Below, one piece after another: positions 25,889 to 34,336 of a stretch of 34,336 nucleotides of DNA; the first letter of the stretch is position 1, and each line of letters starts with the position of its first letter. The notes beneath the pieces are model-generated. The model ran no database searches. It was not told where the DNA came from and saw only the letters and a list, made by a program, of their open reading frames with translations. A program made the position numbers and the translations under genes. The DNA is from Chloroflexota bacterium (GTDB taxonomy: Bacteria; Chloroflexota; Limnocylindria; P2-11E): contig VBIZ01000106.1 in the NCBI GenBank assembly GCA_005880575.1, positions 1 through 34,336 of the forward strand, written 5' to 3'.

Positions 25889-26296
25889 TCAGCGGGCGCC
25901 GCACTCCCGAAGGAGCAGGCGGCCGTAGCGCTCGGCGACCGCTTCGTTGAAGTACGTCCGGCGCCGCGCGTACTGCACGTGATGCCCGAGCTCGTGTGCG
26001 AACGCCGCGACCGGGTCCTCGTGGTCCTCGGCGAGCTGCTCGATGTCGAAGTCGGCGGCCTGGCACGTGCAGGGAAGCCAGACACGAATGAGGCCGGGCT
26101 CGTAGTCCGCGAGCACCATCCCGTCCTGCACGCCGGTGCGCTCGGCCTTGCGCTGGGTTCCGCCGGGACGACCGCCGACGCCATATCCGTAGACGGCCAC
26201 CGTGCCGCGATAGCCGGCGCGGCGCGCGAGCCGCTGCCAGAGGCGGCGTCCGCCCGGCAGTCGTTCACGCCCGCAATACCTCGAGAGCCGCATCAC
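25889..26296 (-). CDS. Zincin-like metallopeptidase domain protein
   Basis: DPVAAFAHELGHHVQYARRRTYFNEAVAERYGRLLLREC: HELGHH plus downstream E. Confidence 0.65.
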   Translation of the reverse strand: MMRLSRYCGRERLPGGRRLWQRLARRAGYRGTVAVYGYGVGGRPGGTQRKAERTGVQDGMVLADYEPGLIRVWLPCTCQAADFDIEQLAEDHEDPVAAFAHELGHHVQYARRRTYFNEAVAERYGRLLLRECGAR

Positions 26297-26391
26297 CTAT
26301 CCGGTCAGGCACGCCTCGTACCCGTGCGGCCCGGACGGGGCCCCGCCATGCCGAATTGGCGCTTGTCTGCACGCACGGTGAGAATGCGCCC

Positions 26392-27153
26392 GTGATCCCC
26401 ATCGGCGACGAGGACACCGGGGGCCAGCCGGGTCTTCCCTGGGTCAACCTCGCGATCATCGCGATCAACGTCATCGTCTTTCTCTACCAGCTCGTGGATC
26501 CGAACTTCACGAACGGGTACTCGACCGTGCCCGCGGAGATCACCTCGGGCAGGGACATCGTCGGACAGTTTCCACTGACGGCCCCCGACGGGACCGTCTT
26601 CGTGATCGACGAGGCGCCCGGACCGATGCCGATCTGGCTCACGCTCTTCACCTCGATGTTCATGCACGGGGGTTGGCTGCACATCGGCGGCAACATGCTG
26701 TTTCTCTTCATCTTCGGCGACAACATCGAGAAGGCCTACGGCCACATCAAGTACGTGGTCTTTTATCTGGTCTGCGGGATCATCGCCGGCCTCGCGCACG
26801 TGTACAGCCAGCCCGACTCGATCATCCCGAGCCTCGGGGCGTCGGGCGCCATCAGTGGCGTGATGGCCGGGTACCTTGTGCTCTTCCCCACCAATCGGGT
26901 CAAGGTGATCCTGACTCTCGGGTTCATCTTCCTGCGGCCGATCATGGTCCCGGCCGTCGTTATGATCGGCATCTGGGCGCTGCTGCAGTTCATAAACGGG
27001 CTCGGCGCTATCGCGGTGACCGATCAGACGAGCGGCGTCGCGTACTGGGCGCACATCGGCGGCTTCATCGCTGGCGCCGTCATCACGCTGCTCGCGAAGC
27101 CGTTCCTCGATCGGGGAACCGGCGCGCCGTCGCGCGTCGCGGCCCCGTATTAG
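26392..27153 (+). CDS. Rhomboid family intramembrane serine protease
   Basis: FTSMFMHGGWLHIGGNMLFLFIFGDNIEKAYG...SLGASGAISGVMAGYL...VAYWAHIGGFIAGAV: GASGA catalytic Ser, AHxxGF His. Confidence 0.95.
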   Translation: MIPIGDEDTGGQPGLPWVNLAIIAINVIVFLYQLVDPNFTNGYSTVPAEITSGRDIVGQFPLTAPDGTVFVIDEAPGPMPIWLTLFTSMFMHGGWLHIGGNMLFLFIFGDNIEKAYGHIKYVVFYLVCGIIAGLAHVYSQPDSIIPSLGASGAISGVMAGYLVLFPTNRVKVILTLGFIFLRPIMVPAVVMIGIWALLQFINGLGAIAVTDQTSGVAYWAHIGGFIAGAVITLLAKPFLDRGTGAPSRVAAPY

Positions 27154-28643
27154 AGGATCGCGGCGAGGCGCTCCACGTCTTCGGCCACCGCGCCCTGACC
27201 GTCAAGGCGGTACGCGGCGCCGAGCAGCTGGCACTTCTCGCGGGCGGTATCGCGGCGGCCGAGCTCGCAGTCGATCTCGATGAGAAGACGCTGTGCCTCG
27301 CGGTCCTTGAACCCGGCGCCGATGAGATCGAGGAGGACGTCCGACGCGGCCTGCATCTTGTGCAGCGCCATGAGCCTGCGCGCCGCATCGAGCGCGGTCT
27401 GCGTCGCGCGGGCGTCGTGCGCGGCGATGAGGATCGTCGCGCGCACGTGAGCGACCGCGGCGTCGCCCGCCGGATTCCCGGGTGCGACGTGGCCGGCGAG
27501 CTCCGCCTCGAGCTCCGGGAGTGGACGCGGCGTGAATGGGACGGACTTGCGTGAGGATGGAGCCGGCTCGGGCTTCGGCTTCGGCGTGCCGTTCAGGCCG
27601 GCGCGCGCGAGCAGGTCGGCCGCGTTCGTGAGATCCGAGTGCTCGGCGTGCGTCATCGTCTCCGCGTTCTTCAGCACCACGGCCGAGCTCGCCTCTGGGC
27701 GCGTCCGTGCCTGCACCGCCGCGGCGAGCGCGGAGCGGTGCTTCGCCTCCACTGCGGCCTCGTCGGGAACGCGCTTCGCGACGACCGGGGCCGGCCGCGC
27801 GGTCTTGACCGGCGCGATCTTCACCGGCGCTGGGGCCCCTACGCCGTCAGGGGCCCCTACCGGTGCGGGCGCGGACGGTGTGGCCGCGACGCGTACGGGC
27901 GGTGGCGGCGTCGGCATCGCCCCGCCCTGCGCCGCGGCCACACGGTCCGCGATCGCGAGGAGCTGCGGCAGGTCGCCCAGCGTTTCGCGTCCATAGGTGA
28001 GCTCGAGCCAGGCTCGCCGTGTGTCTCGCTGGGCGAGAGCGGTGTCGATGAAGCGCGCGTATTCCTGGCAGGCGCTGATGAGGTCGCCCTGGTTCGCGAG
28101 CGCGGCCGCGAAGCGGCGGTGCGCCGCGAGATCGAAGGGCGCGATCTCGACCGCGATCCCCAGAAGCGCGATCGCGTTCACGCGATCGTTCTTGCGAGCG
28201 AACGCCGCTGCGCCCTCGCGCAGCGCGACGAGCGCGCCATCGCGATCCTCGAGAGAGATGAGCGTTCGCGCGAGGCCCCCGTACGAATCGACGTCACCGT
28301 GCCTGGTCACGAGCTCGCGGTACGCGGTTTCGGCCTGACGGAGCCGACCGGCCGCGAACAGCTTCGCGGCGGCCGCGCTCGCGAGGCGGTGGTCGTTCGC
28401 CCCCTTCGTCTCGGTCGGGCGACCCTGGTGTGCGAGCGCCTGGGCGAACTCGCTCGCTTTCTTGCTGTCCATGACCTTGCTCGCCGCGAGCCGCGCGCGC
28501 TCGGCGAGCGGGAGGATGTGCGTGCGCTCCACGTTGTTCGCGTTCACGCCCATCGCGTGGAGCTCGCGCGACAGGAACGCGGGCGCGGCCGGACCGAGGT
28601 ACTCCTTCGCGACGCCCAAGAGCTCAAGGGCGAGCGCGTTCAC
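27150..28643 (-). CDS. TPR-like repeat protein
   Basis: AAAKLFAAGRLRQAETAYRELVTRHGDVDSYGGLARTLISLEDRDGALVALREGAAAFARKND: TPR-like helical repeats with Pro/Ala linker. Confidence 0.65.
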   Translation of the reverse strand: MNALALELLGVAKEYLGPAAPAFLSRELHAMGVNANNVERTHILPLAERARLAASKVMDSKKASEFAQALAHQGRPTETKGANDHRLASAAAAKLFAAGRLRQAETAYRELVTRHGDVDSYGGLARTLISLEDRDGALVALREGAAAFARKNDRVNAIALLGIAVEIAPFDLAAHRRFAAALANQGDLISACQEYARFIDTALAQRDTRRAWLELTYGRETLGDLPQLLAIADRVAAAQGGAMPTPPPPVRVAATPSAPAPVGAPDGVGAPAPVKIAPVKTARPAPVVAKRVPDEAAVEAKHRSALAAAVQARTRPEASSAVVLKNAETMTHAEHSDLTNAADLLARAGLNGTPKPKPEPAPSSRKSVPFTPRPLPELEAELAGHVAPGNPAGDAAVAHVRATILIAAHDARATQTALDAARRLMALHKMQAASDVLLDLIGAGFKDREAQRLLIEIDCELGRRDTAREKCQLLGAAYRLDGQGAVAEDVERLAAIL

Positions 28644-28645
28644 GG

Positions 28646-29890
28646 TTACTCCTCGCCGCCGCTTCCGGCTTCGTCGGCGAGCGCGTAGAAGCGGAGCGCG
28701 TTCAGCATCCGGTCGAAGGCCGAGGCGACCTCATGCGTGATGTCGTCACCGCTTCGCGTGTCGAAGTGGGCCTCCCGCAGGTCGATGTCGCCCGTCGACA
28801 CTTGCGTCGCTTCGCCGACGAGGCGGCGGAGCGGCCCCACCAGCGAGCGTGTGAGGAGGATCCCGATCACGAAGGAAAGGAGGACGCCCATGACGAGCAT
28901 CAGCGCCGCGTCGAACGTGGCGTTGTCGGCCGCCCTCGTGTACGTCGTGAGCGGCACGGCCAGGACGTACCCCCACGGTTTGTTCACGAGCCGCGTGACG
29001 ACGCCGCGCTGCTCGGCGCTTCCGCCCCCGAAGGCGAACGCCGCATCGCCGCTCGCTCCACGCGGCAGCGTGTCGAGCGCGGTCTTGAGGGTCGGGAGCG
29101 GGTCGATGACGAGCTTGTCCGGGGTGATCGTCCCGAAGCGCTTGTCGGCGGCGAGCTTCTTCGCCGTGTCGGGGTCGATCGCCGCGATCGGCTTGTAGAT
29201 GAGGGCCTCCGCCTGGTCACGGTGACCCTTGGTCTCCGAGACCGCGAGGCGGATCCCGTAGTCGTCCACCAGGAAGGAGTGCGCGCCGACGCCGACGGAG
29301 CCGGCGTCGCTCTCGACGATGTCCCAGATCGCCGCGAGGTTCACGCGGGTCCGGACGACCGCCACGACCACACCGCCGGCCGCGACGGGGGACGAGAAGA
29401 ACAGCGCGGGCTTGTTCGTGATCACCGAGTACGACGGGTCGCTCACGTACGGCGTGCCCTTCATCGCCGTGAGGAAGTACTCGCGGAAGGCGACGCTCGT
29501 CCCCTCGTCGGTCGGTACCGAGGCCGCGACGATCGTGCCCTTGGGGTCGACGACCGCGACGGATTCGTACTCGGGTGCGCGGGCGGCGGCGGCCGCGAGG
29601 GCGGTGCGCGCGGCGGCGCGAGATTCCTGGTCACCGAGGTTTGTCGCGAAACGGACGATGTCCGGGAGCTTCGCCACAAGGATGATGTCGCCGAGCCGGC
29701 TGGCGAGGTAGGCATCGATGGCGTTCGCCGTCGAGGTGGAGCGCTGGCGGATGTTCGTCACGCCGAGGGAGGTCAGGTCGTTACGTGTGTTGTGCGTCGA
29801 AACGACGCTCACGAGGGCGATCGGCGCCACCCCCACGATGAGGAGGGCCGCGAGCACCTTTTGCCAGAATCGGATACGAGGCCGGCGCAT
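28646..29890 (-). CDS. Cache-type sensor membrane protein with HAMP domain, no recognised output domain
   Basis: TM1, YESVAVVDPKGTIVAASVPTDEGTSVAFREYFLTAMKGTPYVSDPSYSVITNKPALFFSSPV (dCache), TM2 and RSLVGPLRRLVGEATQVSTGDID (HAMP). Confidence 0.8.
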   Translation of the reverse strand: MRRPRIRFWQKVLAALLIVGVAPIALVSVVSTHNTRNDLTSLGVTNIRQRSTSTANAIDAYLASRLGDIILVAKLPDIVRFATNLGDQESRAAARTALAAAAARAPEYESVAVVDPKGTIVAASVPTDEGTSVAFREYFLTAMKGTPYVSDPSYSVITNKPALFFSSPVAAGGVVVAVVRTRVNLAAIWDIVESDAGSVGVGAHSFLVDDYGIRLAVSETKGHRDQAEALIYKPIAAIDPDTAKKLAADKRFGTITPDKLVIDPLPTLKTALDTLPRGASGDAAFAFGGGSAEQRGVVTRLVNKPWGYVLAVPLTTYTRAADNATFDAALMLVMGVLLSFVIGILLTRSLVGPLRRLVGEATQVSTGDIDLREAHFDTRSGDDITHEVASAFDRMLNALRFYALADEAGSGGEE

Positions 29891-30087
29891 ACGCTCCCCT
29901 GCCCCGCGCGCCCTATTCGTCCACCTTCGCGCGCGAGTACGCGCATCCTCGGCGCCGTGGGCCACCCGGCCTAGTCACAGGGCGGCACGCGCTCGTACCG
30001 GAAAGGTCCTAGTACCGCCTTGGCCGCCAGGCCGTACCATTCGCTCCAAACAACACACGAAGACGTGTTCGCGCACGTGGAGGACAA

Positions 30088-30294
30088 GTGGCCAACGGAA
30101 CGATCAAGAAGCTCGTCGGCGACAGGGGCTTCGGCTTCATTCAGACCGAGGACGGCTCGGACATCTTTTTCCACCGGTCGCAGGTGGAAGGCGACGCGTT
30201 CGATACCCTCCGTGAGGGACAGAGCGTGACCTACGAGAAGGGGATGGATCCCCGCCGCGGCAAGCCGCAGGCGGAGAAAATCACTCCCGCCTAG
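30088..30294 (+). CDS. Cold-shock domain protein
   Basis: MANGTIKKLVGDRGFGFIQTEDGSDIFFHRSQVEG: RNP1 GFGFI and RNP2-like DIFFH. Confidence 0.96.
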   Translation: MANGTIKKLVGDRGFGFIQTEDGSDIFFHRSQVEGDAFDTLREGQSVTYEKGMDPRRGKPQAEKITPA

Positions 30295-30854
30295 GTCCTC
30301 GCCGGAAGGCTTCTAAAAGCCCCGCTTCGGCGCGCGTCGCGCAGCAGGCCACGAAGGAGACGCTTCGACGTCTCCAATTGCTCGCGGTCGTCCGGCGTTA
30401 GACCCGCGCGCCCGGGATCGAGACGCCACCAGCACTCGAAGCCCCAGAGGCGTTCGTCCGCGACCCGCAGACGCGGGATCCCTGCGCCGCTCCGTCTCAC
30501 GTCGCCCGTCTCGAAATCGAAGAAGCCCTCGAACACGGCGGCCGCCCCGGTCCGGTCGGGCTCGCCCTCCCGACAGTCGAGCAGGATGACGCAGGGCGTT
30601 CCAGGTCGGATCTCGTCGCGCGACCGCTGCGACCGCCGACCGCGGTCTCCGCGCGACTGCGGCGGACGGCCGGCGACGCGACGGTCCGACCGCGGCTCGA
30701 TCCGGCGATCGGGACCGCGTGCCGGCGCCGGTGTGGAGGTCGGGCGTGGCTCCGCCTTTGGGCGGCGCGTGCGAAATCGCCGCCGCCGTGGACGCTCTTG
30801 CACCTGGATAAGTTTAGGTCGAGCGACGAGCGGCTCAGCCGGCGCCGTTAACAT
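30291..30854 (-). CDS. Arg/Pro-rich uncharacterised protein
   Basis: 187 aa ORF; basic low-complexity N-terminal half followed by a non-repetitive half. Confidence 0.45.
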   Translation of the reverse strand: MLTAPAEPLVARPKLIQVQERPRRRRFRTRRPKAEPRPTSTPAPARGPDRRIEPRSDRRVAGRPPQSRGDRGRRSQRSRDEIRPGTPCVILLDCREGEPDRTGAAAVFEGFFDFETGDVRRSGAGIPRLRVADERLWGFECWWRLDPGRAGLTPDDREQLETSKRLLRGLLRDARRSGAFRSLPART

Positions 30855-30862
30855 CGATGTAG

Positions 30863-33556
30863 ATGCGTGACGTCCACGATGTCTACGACGAGTTCAAGCA
30901 TCAGCTACCCGACATCGACCCCGACGAGACGCAGGAGTGGATCGAATCGCTTGACGCGCTCGTAAAGCAATCGGGGGGCGACCGCGCTCGATTCGTCCTC
31001 TACAAGCTGCTCAAGCGGGCGCGCATGCTCCACGTCGGGCTCCCGCCGCTGACGCAGACGCGCTACATCAACACGATCTCCCCCGAGCAGGAGCCGTACT
31101 TCCCCGGCGACGAGGAGATGGAGCTGCACATTCGCCGGCTCATCCGGTGGAACGCCGTCGCCATGGTGGTCCGCGCGAACCACCACTACGAAGGCATCGG
31201 GGGTCATCTCGCCACCTACGCGTCGGCCGCGAGCCTCTATGAGGTCGGCTTCAACCACTTCTTCCGTGGAAAGGACGACGGCGCCTCCGGCGATCAGATC
31301 TTCTTCCAGGGGCACGCCGCGCCGGGCATCTACGCGCGTGCGTTCGTCGAAGGTCGGCTCAGCGAATCGCAGCTCGACCACTTCCGGCGCGAGGTCGTCC
31401 CGGGAGCGGGACTCTCGAGCTATCCGCACCCGCGGCTCATGCCCGAGTTCTGGGAGTTCCCGACCGTCTCGATGGGCCTCGGACCCCTCGCCGCGATCTA
31501 CCAGGCCCGCTTCAACCGCTATCTGCACCACCGCGGCATCAAGGACACCACGGAGTCGCGGGTGTGGGCGTTCCTCGGCGACGGCGAGTGCGACGAGCCT
31601 GAAGCACTCGGCGCGCTGCACGTGGCGGCCCGCGAGGGCCTCGACAACCTCACGTTCGTCGTGAACTGCAACCTGCAGCGGCTCGACGGTCCGGTGCGCG
31701 GCAACGGCAAGATCATCCAGGAGCTCGAGTCGGTCTTCCGCGGCTCCGGCTGGAACGTGATCAAAGTGCTGTGGTCGCGCGAGTGGGACGACCTCCTCGC
31801 GCGGGACGTCGACGGGGTCCTCGTGAACCGCATGGCCGAGACGACCGACGGCGAGTCGCAGCGCATGACGATCGCCGACGGCGGGTACATCCGCGAGCAC
31901 TTCTTCGGACCGGATCCGCGGCTTCGCAAGCTCGTCGAGCATCTTTCCGACGAGCAGCTGCGCACGCTGCGCCGCGGCGGTCACGATTACCGGAAGGTGT
32001 ATGCGGCGTACCACGCCGCGGTCCGCCACACCGGCGCGCCAACCGCCGTCCTCGCGCAGACCGTGAAGGGGTGGGCGCTCGGGCCGTCGGTCGAGGCGCG
32101 CAACATCACGCACCAGGCCAAGAAGATGAGCTTCGAGGAGCTGAAGATCTTCCGCGATCGCCTGCAGCTGCCGATCTCCGACGACAAGCTCACCGACGAT
32201 CCGCCGTACTACCTTCCCGGCCCGGATTCGCCCGAGATCCAATACATGATCGAGCGTCGGCGCGCGCTCGGCGGGTTCGTGCCGAAGCGCATCGTCCGCG
32301 CGAAGCCGCTCGCACAGCCCGACGCATCGGCATTCGCGGAATTCCCGAAGGGCTCGGGAACGGCGGCCGCGTCGACCACGATGGCCTTCACGCGCCTCTT
32401 GCGGAATCTCCTTCGCGACAAGAACGTCGGCAAGCGCGTCGTGCCGATCATCCCGGACGAGGCGCGGACGTTCGGCATGGATCCTCTCTTCAAAGAGGTC
32501 GGGATCTACTCGCCGCTCGGCCAGCGCTACGAGCCGGTCGACGCGGAGACGCTCCTTCCCTACCGCGAGGCGATCGATGGCCAGGTGCTCGAAGAGGGCA
32601 TCACCGAGTCAGGCTCGATGGCGTCCTTTACCGCAGCGGGGACGTCCTACGCGACGCACGGCGAGCAGATGCTCCCCTTCTATGTCTTCTATTCGATGTT
32701 CGGTCTCCAGCGGACCGGCGATCAGATCTGGGCGTTCGGCGACGCGCGCGGCCGCGGGTTCCTCTGCGGCGCGACCGCGGGCCGTACGACGCTCAACGGC
32801 GAGGGGCTGCAACACGAGGACGGCCACAGTCACATCCTCGCAACGTCGATCCCGAACGTCCGCGCGTACGACCCGGCGTTCGCCTACGAGACCGCGGTGA
32901 TCGTGCGCGACGGCATCAAGCGGATGCTCGGCGACGGCGAGGACATCTTCTACTACCTCACGCTCTACAACGAGAACTATCCGCAGCCCGCGATGGCCGA
33001 GGGCGTCGAAGAGGGCATCGTCCGCGGCATCTATCTCTTCCGCCCAGGCGAGGAAGGGCGGCGGCGGCGCGTCACGCTCCTTGGATCGGGCTCGATCATG
33101 CGGCAGGTCCTGCGCGCGCAGGAGGTGCTGCAGGAGAAATACGACGTGAGCGCGGACGTGTACAGCGTCACGAGCTACCAGCAGCTGCGGAACGAGGCAC
33201 TCGCCGTCGAACGTTGGAACCGACTTCACCCGGAGGCCGAGCCGCGGCTGCCTTACGTCACCACGGTCCTGGGCGGGCACTCGCCGATCGTCGCCGCCTC
33301 CGACTGGCTCAAGGCGCTGCCCGATCAGGTCTCGCGCTGGGTCGGAAGCCCCTTCGTGCCGCTCGGGACGGACGGCTTCGGTCGCAGCGACACGCGCGAA
33401 GCCCTGCGCCGGCACTTCGAGATCGACGCGGAGAGCATCGCAACGGCTTCGTTACACGCGCTCGCGCTCTGCGAGCAGTACGGTTCGGACCTCGTTGCGA
33501 AAGCCATCGCCGATCTTGGGATCGATCCAGAGAAGCCGGAACCTCGGACGGCGTAA
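30863..33556 (+). CDS. aceE: Pyruvate dehydrogenase E1 component, homodimeric (AceE type)
   Basis: RANHHYEGIGGHLATYASAASLYEVGFNHFFRG, FLGDGECDEPEALGALHVAAREGLDNLTFVVNCNLQRLDGPVRGNGKIIQELE, LQHEDGHSHILATSIPN: AceE hallmarks. Confidence 0.97.
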   Translation: MRDVHDVYDEFKHQLPDIDPDETQEWIESLDALVKQSGGDRARFVLYKLLKRARMLHVGLPPLTQTRYINTISPEQEPYFPGDEEMELHIRRLIRWNAVAMVVRANHHYEGIGGHLATYASAASLYEVGFNHFFRGKDDGASGDQIFFQGHAAPGIYARAFVEGRLSESQLDHFRREVVPGAGLSSYPHPRLMPEFWEFPTVSMGLGPLAAIYQARFNRYLHHRGIKDTTESRVWAFLGDGECDEPEALGALHVAAREGLDNLTFVVNCNLQRLDGPVRGNGKIIQELESVFRGSGWNVIKVLWSREWDDLLARDVDGVLVNRMAETTDGESQRMTIADGGYIREHFFGPDPRLRKLVEHLSDEQLRTLRRGGHDYRKVYAAYHAAVRHTGAPTAVLAQTVKGWALGPSVEARNITHQAKKMSFEELKIFRDRLQLPISDDKLTDDPPYYLPGPDSPEIQYMIERRRALGGFVPKRIVRAKPLAQPDASAFAEFPKGSGTAAASTTMAFTRLLRNLLRDKNVGKRVVPIIPDEARTFGMDPLFKEVGIYSPLGQRYEPVDAETLLPYREAIDGQVLEEGITESGSMASFTAAGTSYATHGEQMLPFYVFYSMFGLQRTGDQIWAFGDARGRGFLCGATAGRTTLNGEGLQHEDGHSHILATSIPNVRAYDPAFAYETAVIVRDGIKRMLGDGEDIFYYLTLYNENYPQPAMAEGVEEGIVRGIYLFRPGEEGRRRRVTLLGSGSIMRQVLRAQEVLQEKYDVSADVYSVTSYQQLRNEALAVERWNRLHPEAEPRLPYVTTVLGGHSPIVAASDWLKALPDQVSRWVGSPFVPLGTDGFGRSDTREALRRHFEIDAESIATASLHALALCEQYGSDLVAKAIADLGIDPEKPEPRTA

Positions 33557-34336
33557 CTCGGCCACGAGGGTCATCGGGCAGCTCGCGACGGTCCTGCTCG
33601 TCACCGGGATCCTGATTCCGCTCGCTGCGTCCGCGGCGCCCGCGACGCTTCCCGCCGCCGCGCCGTGCGCGTCGAGCACCGGGCCGGGCATCCCGCCGCC
33701 GGCACGCGTTCCCTCGGGAATACCCGGCTTCCACGCCGCCTGGTACGGGCAGAGCGGCTATCCGACGCTCTGCCCGGGCGAGCGCTCCACCGCGGTCGTG
33801 GCGTTCTACAACTCAGGAACGCGCGGGTGGGCGGCCGGGAAGATGGGCGAGGTCGCGTACCTCGGGACATGGGATCCCGAGCCGGGACAGGACCGCGCGA
33901 GCCCGCTCGGCGGCGACGGCACCGCCGGCTCGCCGGCGACCGGATGGCCGCGCTACAACCGCGTCTCGGCGCAGCCTTCGCCCTGGGTCGGCCCGAATCA
34001 GGTCGCGTGGTTCCAGTTCACGGTGATCGCGCCGCAGATCCCCGGGACGTATCGGCTGTCGATCCGCGCGCTGATCGAGGGCGCCCAGTGGATGGAGGAC
34101 TACGGCGTGTTCTGGTACGTCACGGTGCCGGGCACGCCGCCCGCGGGCTCGCTGGCACCGCTGCCCGCACGGTGGCCGAGCCGATCGCTCGAGATCGGCA
34201 TGACCGACGGTCCGAATGGTGCGGCCGCGCTGCGGGCGAGCGCGCCCTTCGCCTTCCGCTACCAATACCTCGCCGGAGGCGTGAACACCGGCCAGGGCTG
34301 GTCGACGTGGGACACGGGCGCCCAGTTTCCGACCTA
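33516..34336 (+). CDS. Exported protein, unknown function (truncated by window edge)
   Basis: Open frame to window end: VIGQLATVLLVTGILIPLAASAAPA (signal peptide) ...GFHAAWYGQSGYPTLCPGERSTAVVAFYNSGTRGW...WFQFTVIAPQIPGTYRLSIRALIEGAQWMEDYGVFWYVTV (Ig-like). TTG start tentative. Confidence 0.65.
   Translation, partial: MGSIQRSRNLGRRNSATRVIGQLATVLLVTGILIPLAASAAPATLPAAAPCASSTGPGIPPPARVPSGIPGFHAAWYGQSGYPTLCPGERSTAVVAFYNSGTRGWAAGKMGEVAYLGTWDPEPGQDRASPLGGDGTAGSPATGWPRYNRVSAQPSPWVGPNQVAWFQFTVIAPQIPGTYRLSIRALIEGAQWMEDYGVFWYVTVPGTPPAGSLAPLPARWPSRSLEIGMTDGPNGAAALRASAPFAFRYQYLAGGVNTGQGWSTWDTGAQFPT

Noticed and set aside
27835-27870. Direct repeat ggggcccctac within the TPR-like gene
   Set aside because: Short duplication encoding a Pro/Ala/Gly linker; common in GC-rich linkers.
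30012-30020. TAGTA-containing site near 30.01 kb as a further BlaI operator
   Set aside because: No matching TACTA half-site 7 nt upstream.

Overview
High-GC bacterial window (taxon not determined; gene content is compatible with Chloroflexota or a similar lineage, inference only). The right third (about 22.6-34.3 kb) looks like ordinary chromosome: DUF1800/DUF1501 pair, HELGHH metallopeptidase-like protein, rhomboid protease, repeat protein, Cache/HAMP membrane protein, cold-shock protein, AceE-type pyruvate dehydrogenase E1, and an exported protein running off the end. An intact tRNA-Cys(GCA) sits at 22518-22588 (-). Three truncated same-orientation copies of its 3' part lie at about 400, 6223 and 9203. 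They partition the left 22 kb into three tandem, integrase-less, island-like segments: (1) APC permease plus chromate operon, (2) DUF2975/XRE membrane module, (3) a 13-kb thiol/metal island. Segment 3 carries a BlaI-type repressor with an M56 metallopeptidase and at least four TACTA-N7-TAGTA palindromes at promoters in the island. It also carries CcdA, two TlpA-like thioredoxins, DUF3105, DUF881, SHOCT and Met-rich proteins. The strongest finding is two probable selenoprotein genes in segment 3: a PCYCGC-type lipoprotein with in-frame UGA (U-x-x-C) and an HMA-like protein with two in-frame UGAs. Each UGA is followed by a bacterial-SECIS-like hairpin with a G about 19-21 nt downstream. These calls are by eye; no database search, alignment or folding software was run.
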